From the NCBI GenBank assembly GCA_965222205.1, contig OZ244932.1, positions 1,860,001 to 1,924,000 of the forward strand: a stretch of DNA of 64,000 bases. Reading direction: 5' to 3'. Both the position numbers and the translations under genes were made by a program. Of the stretch, positions 45,991 through 54,973 are shown in pieces (within the stretch, counting starts at the first letter, position 1; every line of letters starts with the position of its first letter). Source of the DNA: RHLJ01 sp965222205 (GTDB lineage: Bacteria; Bacteroidota; Rhodothermia; Balneolales; Balneolaceae). The notes beneath the pieces were generated by a model. It was not told the DNA's origin. It did not search any database and saw nothing but the letters and a program-made list of their open reading frames with translations.

Positions 45991-46734
45991 ATGGAATTCC
46001 TGGAATCAACCGTCTTCAAAGTCTTTATTTACGCGCTAATTACCGCTTTAGCAACCGGAATAGGCGCTATTCCTTTCTTCTTTATTAAAAAGATTTCGGA
46101 TTCCTTTCTGGGCAAAGCCAATGCGATTGCGGCAGGACTCATGCTTTCAGCTAGCTACAACCTTATTTTTGAAGGATACCGTGAAGATGAGATAATGACA
46201 CTCATCGGTATGGTTTCGGGAGTGGTATTTGTAATCCTTGCTGATAAATGGATGAACCGAAGTTTTGATATCGAAGTAAAAGACTTAGTGGGTGCAGGAA
46301 GTAAAAAAATGCTTCTTTTTCTAGGGATTATGACAGTTCATTCCTTTGCGGAAGGAGTTAGCGTTGGGGTCTCTTTTGCAAACACATTGGAATTCGGAAT
46401 TTTTATTGCCATCGCCATTGCTGTTCATAATATCCCCGAAGGACTCGCCATTAGCCTGGTAATGATTCCAAAAGGAACTTCTCCCATTAAAGCCGTTGGC
46501 TGGAGTATTTTTTCGAGCCTTCCGCAACCTTTAATGGCTATTCCTGCTTTTCTTTTTGTGGATACTTTCCGGGAATATCTTCCTCTCGGGCTTGGACTTG
46601 CAGCCGGCGCAATGATCTGGATGGTATTTGCTGAGTTAATCCCCGAATCACTTCAAAAATGTGAACCACATAAAATTGGCTTTTGGGTTACTGTTGCCAT
46701 TCTGGGAATGAGCGCCTTTCAGGTGTTGATGTAA
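45991..46734 (+). CDS. ZIP family divalent metal transporter
   Basis: Inner-membrane transporter of 247 residues with about 8 helices. The metal-binding helices are HSFAEGVSVGVSFA and HNIPEGLAISLVMIPKG, and a Glu-rich helix GAMIWMVFAELIPESL completes the site. Zinc, iron or another divalent ion may be the substrate. There is no neighbouring metal regulator. It is followed by an unrelated gene after 77 bp. Confidence 0.93.
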   Translation: MEFLESTVFKVFIYALITALATGIGAIPFFFIKKISDSFLGKANAIAAGLMLSASYNLIFEGYREDEIMTLIGMVSGVVFVILADKWMNRSFDIEVKDLVGAGSKKMLLFLGIMTVHSFAEGVSVGVSFANTLEFGIFIAIAIAVHNIPEGLAISLVMIPKGTSPIKAVGWSIFSSLPQPLMAIPAFLFVDTFREYLPLGLGLAAGAMIWMVFAELIPESLQKCEPHKIGFWVTVAILGMSAFQVLM

Positions 46735-46811
46735 ATATTTTTTTACAAACCAATAGAACTAAAAAACGGTAATTTTGCTTTTCTGTAAAAAAATAAATCT
46801 ACCGCGGCACT

Positions 46812-48086
46812 TTGTATAAAAAACTATTCCCTCTTCTTTTATTCTTTGTAACGATTTCCCTCCCCATATTTAGTCAATCCTCGAATGAAACTATCGCTGT
46901 ATTTTTAGATTGCAGGGGATGCGATGAACGTTTTATTCAAACAGAGATTGAATTTGTCTCTTTCGTAAGAGATCAGTCGGATGCGGAAGTACATATATTC
47001 ATTGTAAGGCAGTTTACCGGAAGTGGCGGAAGAGAATTTACTATTGAATTTATAGGACAGGGAGAGCTAGACGATCAGCAGGAAATACTCACTTTTGTTT
47101 CTCCGGAATCAGATACTGAAGAAGAAAGACGAAATAAACTTGTCAGCCATATCAAATTAGGGCTGGTTGGTTATTTGGTAGATACCAATATTTTCAGCCG
47201 GTTATCTGTATCCTTTGATCAGAATTTAATTGTTGAACCGACTGAAGCTCCGGATAATGATCCCTGGAATAAGTGGTTATTTGAAGTAGGAGGTAATACA
47301 AATTTCAGTGGCGAGGAAAGTAGAAAATTTTTAAACCTAAACGGATATACCAGAGCCCGGAGAATTACAGAAAACTGGAAAACCGATTTCAGGTATCGGC
47401 ATAATTATAACCGAAGAACATTTGTAACTACCGAAGAACAAGAAATTGCACCTGGTGATACTGCTGATGTAGAAGTTACTGAGGTTTTTACGGTAGAAAG
47501 CCAGAACTTATTTGGATTAGTAGCAAAAAGCCTTGGCCCTCATTGGTCAGCCGGTTTCTATACATCTGTTCGTTCTTCTACTCAGGATAATATTGATTTC
47601 AGGTTTGGAATCGCCCCTACTATCGAATATAGTTTATTCCCATATAGTGAGTTTACCCGAAGGGAAGTGACTTTTCGATATGGCATTACCATGGCTTCTC
47701 TTAATTACACGGAAATCACCATTTTTGGTGAAACTGAAGAGCTATTATTTCAACAGGAATTAAATATTAATACGGAATTCACCCAACCTTGGGGGGGGAT
47801 AGAAGGAGGTATCAGAGTCGAAACTTATCTGCATGATTTCTCAAAGAACAACCTACGATTCGATGCTGAAATTAACATGCGGATTTTCAGAGGGCTCTCC
47901 GTATTCATTTCCGGTCGATATTCTCTCATCAACGATCAGCTATCCCTTCCTGCAGGAGATTCATCGGATGAAGATGTGCTCCTGAACCTCAGAAACCAAG
48001 CTACATCCTATAATTTCGGAGGCAGCATCGGCTTAGAGTTTACTTTCGGTTCGATCTATAATAACGTGATTAATCCAAGGCTTTAA
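46812..48086 (+). CDS. Unknown exported protein, N-terminal domain plus predicted outer-membrane barrel
   Basis: Product of 424 residues that appears to begin at TTG; an in-frame stop lies just upstream and no ATG comes before the signal peptide (KKLFPLLLFFVTISLPIFSQ). Residues 20-130 form a small alpha/beta domain with a Cys-x2-Cys (DCRGCDERF) and a KLGLVGYL helix. From about 140 on, alternating strands with Arg/Asn/Tyr suggest a porin-like barrel ending in an aromatic strand. I do not recognise the family. Confidence 0.6.
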   Translation: MYKKLFPLLLFFVTISLPIFSQSSNETIAVFLDCRGCDERFIQTEIEFVSFVRDQSDAEVHIFIVRQFTGSGGREFTIEFIGQGELDDQQEILTFVSPESDTEEERRNKLVSHIKLGLVGYLVDTNIFSRLSVSFDQNLIVEPTEAPDNDPWNKWLFEVGGNTNFSGEESRKFLNLNGYTRARRITENWKTDFRYRHNYNRRTFVTTEEQEIAPGDTADVEVTEVFTVESQNLFGLVAKSLGPHWSAGFYTSVRSSTQDNIDFRFGIAPTIEYSLFPYSEFTRREVTFRYGITMASLNYTEITIFGETEELLFQQELNINTEFTQPWGGIEGGIRVETYLHDFSKNNLRFDAEINMRIFRGLSVFISGRYSLINDQLSLPAGDSSDEDVLLNLRNQATSYNFGGSIGLEFTFGSIYNNVINPRL

Positions 48087-48091
48087 TTTAC

Positions 48092-48982
48092 TTAGTTAGC
48101 ATAGCTTTCACTAAGCATGGTATCTAGTTTTTCTCCACCTCTGATTCCAAAATCCAGTGTTCTGATGGGAAATGGAATCATAATATCATTCTCATCGAAC
48201 GCTTTCTTAATTGCCACAATTGCTTTACTTCTGGCTACCCAAAAGTCAGGGTTTGCTTTAAAATCTACCCAAAATCTGACCACAAAATTAATCGAGCTGC
48301 CCCCAAATTCTTCGAAATAAAATTCAACACCCTTATCTGATTTTTCTTTCACTGAGTTAATCGCTTCGATTGCTACATCCTCCACCTTTTCAAGATCGTC
48401 ACCATACGAAACTCCGCATTGTACATCTATTCTACGTTCGTTGGTTTTAGTAAAATTCGTAAATGGGTTTTCATAAATCTCTTTATTGGGTATGTAAGCA
48501 ATTTGACCCTGAGGAGTTTGAATCATCGTATTTCTAAGATTCAACTTTTGAACTGTCCCGTAATAATCATTAGTCTCAATGATATCCCCTATTCCGAATG
48601 GGTGCCTTATTGAAAGTAAAATTCCTGAAATGAAGTTTGCTGCTATATCCTGAAAGGCAAAACCAAGGGCTAAACCAATTATTCCAGCACCAGCCAGCAG
48701 ACTTGTAACAGTTCCATCAAGATTTAAAATACCAAGGGCTACAAATGTACCAGCAGCTAAAATGGATACCCCAATTATTGTTTGTGCCAGCCCAACAATG
48801 GTTTTATTGCTCGTAGTTTTAAGGAGTAATTTACCTGCATACTTTTTAACTATTTTTGAGATCACATAGAACAAACTTACTACAATTAATGCTATGGCCA
48901 GATTTGGTAGCATTTCAATTGCGGTGTTAAGCCATAGTTCAAGTTTTTCAGTTACTAATTTATACGCTTCCTGTACATCCAT
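48092..48982 (-). CDS. Small-conductance mechanosensitive channel (MscS family)
   Basis: Membrane channel of 296 residues that opens when the membrane is stretched, releasing solutes on osmotic downshock. Three N-terminal helices lead to the pore helix GAGIIGLALGFAFQDIAANFISGILL, typical of MscS TM3. The beta domain follows (PFGIGDIIETNDYYGTVQKLNLRNTMI), then the alpha/beta cytosolic cage. It converges with the preceding gene (5 bp between the stops). Confidence 0.96.
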   Translation of the reverse strand: MDVQEAYKLVTEKLELWLNTAIEMLPNLAIALIVVSLFYVISKIVKKYAGKLLLKTTSNKTIVGLAQTIIGVSILAAGTFVALGILNLDGTVTSLLAGAGIIGLALGFAFQDIAANFISGILLSIRHPFGIGDIIETNDYYGTVQKLNLRNTMIQTPQGQIAYIPNKEIYENPFTNFTKTNERRIDVQCGVSYGDDLEKVEDVAIEAINSVKEKSDKGVEFYFEEFGGSSINFVVRFWVDFKANPDFWVARSKAIVAIKKAFDENDIMIPFPIRTLDFGIRGGEKLDTMLSESYAN

Positions 48983-49067
48983 AAATAATTTTTTTCAATT
49001 AATATTACTATTCTGAGGTCCCCAAGGCTAAACTTGTTCCAAAAATTAATAGTATTGAAATTAATAT

Positions 49068-49125
49068 TTAACCATTCGGTTGAATGTTTGTGAAACAATA
49101 CTTAAATTTAACCAATCAGTTAAAT
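49068..49125. promoter_or_regulatory. Two ArsR-type operator-like sites
   Basis: AACCATTCGGTT (49070-49081) and AACCAATCAGTT (49110-49121) are two copies of AACCAWTCRGTT, 40 bp apart. The second is extended to TTTAAC-N6-GTTAAA. Both lie upstream of the arsR-like start codon (49130), fitting autorepression. Confidence 0.6.
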
Positions 49126-49129
49126 AACT

Positions 49130-49444
49130 ATGCTTGATTCTACCCTTTACGCTTTATCAGATTCTACCCGACGTTCTATTTTACTATCGTTAGCCGAAAA
49201 AGAACAAACAGTAAATGAAATAGCTGCGCCTTACGAGATGTCTTTAGCCGCTGTATCCAAGCATTTAAAAGTGCTGGAAAAAGCGAATCTGATTACCAAG
49301 ACAAAAGAAGGTAGATCCATCACTTGTAAAATGAACTATACCCCTTTAACCGAGGTGGAAGCTTTGATTAAAGAATACAAAAAGTTCTGGGAAGCACGTT
49401 TAACTGAGCTTCAACAATTTATAGAACAATCGAAAGAGGATTAA
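49130..49444 (+). CDS. ArsR family transcriptional regulator
   Basis: Winged helix-turn-helix repressor of 104 residues. YALSDSTRRSILLSLAEKEQTVNEIAA and MSLAAVSKHLKVLEKANLI are the ArsR signature. It has no metal-binding cysteines, which places it in the non-metal group usually paired with an SRPBCC/AHSA1 gene. It begins 6 bp after the second operator-like site and ends 3 bp before its partner gene. Confidence 0.93.
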   Translation: MLDSTLYALSDSTRRSILLSLAEKEQTVNEIAAPYEMSLAAVSKHLKVLEKANLITKTKEGRSITCKMNYTPLTEVEALIKEYKKFWEARLTELQQFIEQSKED

Positions 49445-49447
49445 ATA

Positions 49448-49872
49448 ATGAACCGACCTAACGAACACGCCCTTGAAGTTTCAAAAGTAATTGATGCCGA
49501 CAAAGCTGCTGTATTCAAAGCATTAACCGATAATAACATTATGGAAAAGTGGTTCTTTGCAGGTCCTGATGGCTGGAGCGCCACCGTGGATGCAAACGTT
49601 GAAACCGGAGGTACTTATAAAATAGATATGCATGGTGAGGAAGAAACATACAGCCATCATGGGGAATACACCGAAGTAATCGCAAACGAGAAGATTGTTT
49701 TACCTGGAATTCTCAGTCTGTATCAGACACAGTGGTAACTATTACACTAACTGACGTTGACGGTGGTGTTGAAGTAAAACTTGTTCACGATTTTATGCCA
49801 AATAAAGAAATGAAAACTAATCACACGAATGGGTGGATAGCCATTCTGGATCGATTAGCTATCTCCGTTTAG
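49448..49872 (+). pseudogene. SRPBCC (AHSA1-like) protein gene with a -1 frameshift
   Basis: The first 80 or so residues are a normal SRPBCC/AHSA1 start (EVSKVIDADKAAVFKALTD, WFFAGPDGWSA). After EKIV the reading frame yields LPGILSLYQTQW and a stop at 49738. Adding one T to the TTTT run at 49698-49701 restores EKIVFTWNSQ and then VTITLTDVDGGVEVKLVHDF to a stop at 49870-49872, for a total of about 141 residues, normal for the family. It is thus a one-base deletion: genuine decay, a slippage switch, or an assembly error. SRPBCC proteins bind hydrophobic ligands. Confidence 0.85.
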
Positions 49873-49880
49873 TAATATTT

Positions 49881-49923
49881 AATTGAATCGGTGTCAAAAC
49901 TGATTCAATTCTCACTTTTTTAT
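49881..49923 (+). terminator. Rho-independent terminator after the ArsR/SRPBCC pair
   Basis: A 12-bp stem (AATTGAATCGGT with ACTGATTCAATT, one wobble pair) and a 6-nt loop end at 49910. A run of six T begins at 49916, 8 bp after the restored stop codon. Confidence 0.8.
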
Positions 49924-49999
49924 AACATCTCTCCTATTCGAACGAAGCTTAATTGATGATTGGTTATCTTAATAAATTACCATCAATCAAATTCTATTT

Positions 50000-50626
50000 A
50001 TGAAAATCTGGTCATCGTTTCTTTTCAGCCTTCTTTTGTCTTCCCTCATGGTCTCTGTAACGTTTTCTCAAACCGTTCCTGATGCCCCAACAGAGGTAAA
50101 TCCCATCTTAGTGAATTCTACAATCCCGGATGTATCCCTCAAAAATATTGAGGGAGAAACTATTCCCTTAAAAACTATAGTAGCAGAGAAACCTACAGTG
50201 CTCATGTTTTATAGAGGTGGCTGGTGTCCTTATTGCAGCCGACACATGGCCGAGCTTCAACAAATTGAAGATCAAATTGTAGAAATGGGCTACCAGATTC
50301 TTGCCGTAAGTGTGGATCGCCCGGAAGTTTTAAAAGAAACTCTCTCTGATGTCGAACTCACTTATACTTTATTATCCGACAGCCCGGCTGATGTAATGAA
50401 GGCGTTCGGAATTGCATACCGTGTAGATGATAAAACAGTAACAAGGTATAAATCAGTAGGAATTGATCTTGAGGAGAGCTCGGGATATGATCATCATATT
50501 CTTCCAGCTCCGGCGGTCTTTATTATTGACCAGAAAGGCATTGTTAAATTCCAGTATGTAAATCCTGACTATAAGCAGCGTATTAATGGTGATGTATTAT
50601 TAGCTGCGGCTAAGGCATATTTGTAA
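50000..50626 (+). CDS. Exported peroxiredoxin-like (AhpC/TSA) protein
   Basis: Thioredoxin-fold protein of 208 residues with a signal peptide (to about TFSQ, residue 24). The active-site region FYRGGWCPYCSRHMAEL has a CPYC motif, as in the peroxiredoxin-like group. HHILPAPAVFIIDQKGIVKFQYVNPDYK is the later part of the fold. It probably reduces peroxides or disulfides in the periplasm. It stands alone; the next gene converges 4 bp away. Confidence 0.9.
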   Translation: MKIWSSFLFSLLLSSLMVSVTFSQTVPDAPTEVNPILVNSTIPDVSLKNIEGETIPLKTIVAEKPTVLMFYRGGWCPYCSRHMAELQQIEDQIVEMGYQILAVSVDRPEVLKETLSDVELTYTLLSDSPADVMKAFGIAYRVDDKTVTRYKSVGIDLEESSGYDHHILPAPAVFIIDQKGIVKFQYVNPDYKQRINGDVLLAAAKAYL

Positions 50627-50630
50627 AACG

Positions 50631-53600
50631 TTATTTTATTAAAGTCATTTTTTTGGTTAGAACTCCACTTTCAGATTCTAGCCTGTAAAAATAAACACCG
50701 CTTGATAAATTTGATGCATCAAACTGAATAGCATGAATACCTGATGTTTGAGTTCCATCTACCAAAGTAGTAATAAGCCTACCTGTAATGTCATAAATCC
50801 TTAGAGAAACCTGACCGGAATTAACCAAAGAATAATTGATCTGAGTAGATGGATTAAACGGGTTTGGGTAGTTCTGGGAAAGAGTGAAACGGGTAGGTTG
50901 AGCATCGTTTTCTTCGACAGATGTTTCTATAACTCCCAAACTATATACGAAAACGGGATCTTCGGGAAAGTTAAGATCGCCAGATTGAGGCAAAATAAAA
51001 TCAAGCTTACCGTCAGCGTTGAAATCCCCAATAGCTGATTTTACGTTTGTATAAGTCCAACCAAAATCTCCACCTAGTTCACTCCCCAAACCTAAGTTAA
51101 GATTATTGGCTTTTAGCATACTTTCATTTTTAAGTGAATCACCTGATAGAATTAAAGCATTTGTAAGAAAGTCGGATGTTGAAGTTCCTACAAAAATTTC
51201 ATCAATGCTATCTCCATCAAAACTTGGGATTTTATTGATTTCTCCAGTGAACTTGCTTACAAACTCCGTTTCATTTTTTGTCAGATTTATACCATTTATG
51301 GATCTAAGATTAGAAATTGGAATTCTAATTTCCTGATCAGGATTAGTATCAAAGTCATCTCCCCCGTAAAATATGAATAACATAGTTCCCCCATTATATT
51401 CATAAATACCTCGCCCACTATTTACTCTTGAACCATCTTGACTTACCCAAGGAACAACCACTACATCATTAATTCCATCACCATTAAAATCTCCAACCTC
51501 GGAATTAAAACCCATTCCTCGCACATCTATGGTAAAGTCTAATACATTCTCTGAGATAACATAATCAGGAGTTTTACTAAAAATTTCCCCATCTGAACTG
51601 TTGAAACCTTCATAAATAATGACATTATCATTCTGTATATCTGATGTTAAAAATTCATTCTTCCCGTCCTGATCTATATCTCCGAGGCCCATAAGGTTGT
51701 CAACAGTACCCTCTAATTCAATATCTGGAGTTGCAGAAATTTTATCTCCTCCAAATAGAATATAGGTAGAGTTCATTCTATCACCATCCGATGCATAATA
51801 AAGCCCGGTTAGTCCTAGATCATCAATTCCATCCCCATTAATATCTTTCAGATTTCCAAGTATTGAAAACCCTGTATAATCGTATTCGAAAGATTCAAAA
51901 CCAGCAATAGCCAATGAGCTTATATATTGATCAGATTCATTATTAGGTTCAGATCCTCCCCAGTAAAAGTGAACCCCGCTTTCTGAGTTTTGATAATTCA
52001 CAACAATATCACTCACCCCATCACCATTAAAATCTCCTACTGCAGGGTAACTGGGCTCAAATCCATCATCTATAGCTAAAACTAAACCCGCTAACTCCCA
52101 GTTTGTTTTACCCTGTTGCCCAAAAAAGAGTTCAATTCTTGATTTTTTTTCACTGGTAATTGAGGTCTTAAAAAGTACCCCATAGTCTTCGATTCCATCA
52201 TTATTAAAATCACCGGCATTGAACGTGGAAAGTGCTTCTTGCCTAGCTAGTGTAGGGAAGAAAAGTTCGTGTCTTTGAGTTCCATCTCGCTCAGAATTTC
52301 CATATTGAAATAATACTCCTTCACCTAACACATTATCGATATCTGGAGAATCTTCCCCTTCTAAAAGTTCTGTACTGCTCATCAGGAAATCAGGAAATCC
52401 ATCTGAATTTATATCCCCTAAATATCCGTTCGGGGTATTTTCAAAATAATCTCTGTTCCAGTTATTTATACTAATAAACCTATTGTTCAAATTAAGCTCG
52501 GTTTCATTATAAACCCCTAGTTCTGATGTCCCGAATAAAACACCTGCCTTATTAGTTCCCAATCCAAAGCTAGCAAAATCATATGTTCCATCCTGATCAT
52601 AGTCTCCAATTGGATATATAAAACTAAGACCTTCCCCCTCTTCGTTAAGGTTCACTTCTTCAACAACTTCGAACCCTGCATCTGTTTTCGCTAACTCCAC
52701 CAAGACTTTTGTTTCAAAGCTCTCCAGAATTAAAATCTCCTTCAATCCACCTTGCTTATAGTCTCCTAAATAAATCCTGCTACTCTCTCTCATTTCTTTA
52801 TAAGGTAAATTATATGAGAATACCACCTCATAACCCAGTGAATCAGATTTTTCCAGAATTAAAATATCTCCAGGATTATACTCTGTGAAATCACTCTCTG
52901 AAAAGCTATTATATCCAAAAACAATCAGCTCTATATCCCCATCATTGTCAATATCTCCTGCTGTTATTGACGCTTCTCTATAAAATCTGTCCTCCTGATC
53001 TTCTTCGTTTAACTTAAACGGTAACTCGAACTCCTTATATAAAATTGAATCCGGATTTTCTGCCCCATAGAAAATACCAAAATTAAAAGACCGATCTCCT
53101 CCCTGATCACTGTGGTAAAGAATAATATCTTCAAATCCATCGTCATTCACATCAATTTCTGTAGTTGAATACCTTGTTGAAAAATTTATATTAAAATCTA
53201 CCGATAAGGTATCTGTAAAATTACCGCAAGACAGATCGAAGAAAAATTGGTTTGACATTATTCTGTGATCATCGCAGCCATCTCCGTTTAAATCTCCAAC
53301 TGGAGTATAACCTGGTAAACTGGATTTATTTCCTATATCAAAACTGATCTCAGTATCATAATCCGTTATAGGTTCTGTTGAACCGTAGTATATTTTATAT
53401 TCGAATTTATAATCATATAAATCATCCGTATCAAGGTCTAAAGAACTAGATGATAATCTAAAATCAGCAAGTCCATCTCCATTAATATCTCCTGCATATC
53501 TCAATGCAGGGACATACAAGTTTTCGAAACCTTCTGGGTATTCCTTTTTAAAAAGTTCAAGAGAATGCTCTATAACATCTGGTTCCTGGGCTTTTAGTAG

Positions 53601-53648
53601 GTACGGGACAAGAAATAAGAACGCTAAAAGAATCTTAATTAATTTCAT
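50631..53648 (-). CDS. Large secreted FG-GAP/VCBS repeat protein with type IX sorting domain
   Basis: Exported protein of 1005 residues (signal peptide to about LLKAQ). It consists of many integrin-like FG-GAP/VCBS repeats with the calcium motif D-x-[DN]-x-D-G, for example GDINGDGLADF, GDLNGDGCDDH, GDIDNDGDIELI and GDFNGDGINDVVVV, making a beta propeller. The last 85 residues are a C-terminal sorting domain: LSQNYPNPFNPSTQINYS, IYDITGRLITTLVDG and SGVYFYRLESE ending in KKMTLIK. It is surface-exposed or released; the ligand is unknown. Confidence 0.9.
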   Translation of the reverse strand: MKLIKILLAFLFLVPYLLKAQEPDVIEHSLELFKKEYPEGFENLYVPALRYAGDINGDGLADFRLSSSSLDLDTDDLYDYKFEYKIYYGSTEPITDYDTEISFDIGNKSSLPGYTPVGDLNGDGCDDHRIMSNQFFFDLSCGNFTDTLSVDFNINFSTRYSTTEIDVNDDGFEDIILYHSDQGGDRSFNFGIFYGAENPDSILYKEFELPFKLNEEDQEDRFYREASITAGDIDNDGDIELIVFGYNSFSESDFTEYNPGDILILEKSDSLGYEVVFSYNLPYKEMRESSRIYLGDYKQGGLKEILILESFETKVLVELAKTDAGFEVVEEVNLNEEGEGLSFIYPIGDYDQDGTYDFASFGLGTNKAGVLFGTSELGVYNETELNLNNRFISINNWNRDYFENTPNGYLGDINSDGFPDFLMSSTELLEGEDSPDIDNVLGEGVLFQYGNSERDGTQRHELFFPTLARQEALSTFNAGDFNNDGIEDYGVLFKTSITSEKKSRIELFFGQQGKTNWELAGLVLAIDDGFEPSYPAVGDFNGDGVSDIVVNYQNSESGVHFYWGGSEPNNESDQYISSLAIAGFESFEYDYTGFSILGNLKDINGDGIDDLGLTGLYYASDGDRMNSTYILFGGDKISATPDIELEGTVDNLMGLGDIDQDGKNEFLTSDIQNDNVIIYEGFNSSDGEIFSKTPDYVISENVLDFTIDVRGMGFNSEVGDFNGDGINDVVVVPWVSQDGSRVNSGRGIYEYNGGTMLFIFYGGDDFDTNPDQEIRIPISNLRSINGINLTKNETEFVSKFTGEINKIPSFDGDSIDEIFVGTSTSDFLTNALILSGDSLKNESMLKANNLNLGLGSELGGDFGWTYTNVKSAIGDFNADGKLDFILPQSGDLNFPEDPVFVYSLGVIETSVEENDAQPTRFTLSQNYPNPFNPSTQINYSLVNSGQVSLRIYDITGRLITTLVDGTQTSGIHAIQFDASNLSSGVYFYRLESESGVLTKKMTLIK

Positions 53649-53745
53649 TCTGAGTATGATATAATTTCTATTATGACTTAGGCATAATAGAAATACTATC
53701 TCAATTAAGCTACAAATCTGTTAAATAAGCTGTATTTTTCACGTT

Positions 53746-54858
53746 ATGAAAAGCGATTCAACCCCTCAAAAAACCGACTTAAAATCTCTCACAAAAGAAG
53801 AACTTTTGGCTTTCTGTAAAGACTTGGGGTTACCCCGTTTTCGAGCTGATCAAATCTTTCAATGGCTGTATCAAAAGGGAGCTTCTTCTTTTGAGGAGAT
53901 GACTAATCTCTCTAAAGATTTAAGAGCTAAACTTGAAGAAGTAGCTACCATTAACAGGATAACTGTCGCTAATCAACAGGAATCTAAAGACGGAACCATC
54001 AAGTTTCTGTTCAAGCTGAATGATGAAGACAAGGATTATAAAGTTGAGGCAGTCATGATTCCGGATTTCTACCCGGATGGTGTTCCCAAACGACTTACTG
54101 TTTGTGTTTCTTCTCAGGTTGGATGTGTGTTCGGTTGTTCATTTTGTGCTACCGGAAAAATGGGGTTCTTCAGAAATCTGAGTCATGGCGAGGTAGTTGA
54201 TCAGATACAGTTTATCAATTCCCTGACTGAAGAAAAGTACGACAAGAAAATTACCAACATAGTATATATGGGAATGGGTGAACCTCTTCACAATTACAAA
54301 GCGGTGGTTAATTCGGCTTCTATAATTACTGATTCACTAAGTATCGAGCTTTCTCCAAAGCGAATCACAGTGTCAACGGTTGGTCTTACAAAACAGATAA
54401 AGCAACTGGCTGATGACGAAGAGCCATTCAACCTGGCAATCTCACTTCATGCACCCAGCGATGAAAAGCGGGATAAAATCATGCCTATCAATAGCTCAAT
54501 GAACCTGGAAAACCTTGAGGAAGCCGTTCGTTATTATCATCGAAAAACAGAACGTCCACTAACGTATGAATACCTACTCTTTGATGGATTTAATGACACT
54601 TATGACGATGCCAGAAATTTAGCACGAATCGTTAAATGGGCACCCAGCAAAGTAAATATCATTATGTACAACAATGTAGCTGGTGTGGAATTACAACGAG
54701 CAAGAGAAGAACGACTGGATGCTTTCCTAAAAGCACTTATCAAACATGATATCAGAGCTACGGTTCGCAGAAGTCGCGGAGATGATATCGACGCGGGATG
54801 TGGCCAGCTTGCGATTAGGGAAGGAACTCCCAGAGGGAAAACCATTGCTAAAAATTAG
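53746..54858 (+). CDS. rlmN: 23S rRNA (adenine-2503-C2)-methyltransferase RlmN
   Basis: Radical-SAM enzyme of 370 residues that methylates A2503 of 23S rRNA and A37 of some tRNAs. The cluster motif C-x3-C-x2-C is in VGCVFGCSFCATGKMGF. GMGEPLHNY is conserved, and a late Cys in DIDAGCGQL serves as the methyl-carrying residue. The N-terminal helical domain (FCKDLGLPRFRADQIFQWLYQKG) is intact. The stop codon TAG lies inside the first repeat unit of palindromic element B. Confidence 0.97.
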   Translation: MKSDSTPQKTDLKSLTKEELLAFCKDLGLPRFRADQIFQWLYQKGASSFEEMTNLSKDLRAKLEEVATINRITVANQQESKDGTIKFLFKLNDEDKDYKVEAVMIPDFYPDGVPKRLTVCVSSQVGCVFGCSFCATGKMGFFRNLSHGEVVDQIQFINSLTEEKYDKKITNIVYMGMGEPLHNYKAVVNSASIITDSLSIELSPKRITVSTVGLTKQIKQLADDEEPFNLAISLHAPSDEKRDKIMPINSSMNLENLEEAVRYYHRKTERPLTYEYLLFDGFNDTYDDARNLARIVKWAPSKVNIIMYNNVAGVELQRAREERLDAFLKALIKHDIRATVRRSRGDDIDAGCGQLAIREGTPRGKTIAKN

Positions 54859-54933
54859 GAATATTTGAATATAGAATTAGGAATAAGGTTTTTAAAAGAG
54901 ACAAACCTTATTCCTAATTGAGCTATTCCTAAT
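54853..54933. repeat. Nested palindromic element, copy B
   Basis: Outer arms AATTAGGAATA (54853-54863) and TATTCCTAAT (54924-54933) enclose inner arms GAATTAGGAATAAGGTTT (54874-54891) and AAACCTTATTCCTAATT (54903-54919), a perfect 17-bp inner pairing. The left end overlaps the rlmN stop codon (54856-54858). It has the same orientation and spacing (22 and 15 bp) as copy C. Confidence 0.9.
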
Positions 54934-54973
54934 CTCTTTTATCAATTATGTGGGAAATTCGACTTACTTGTTG

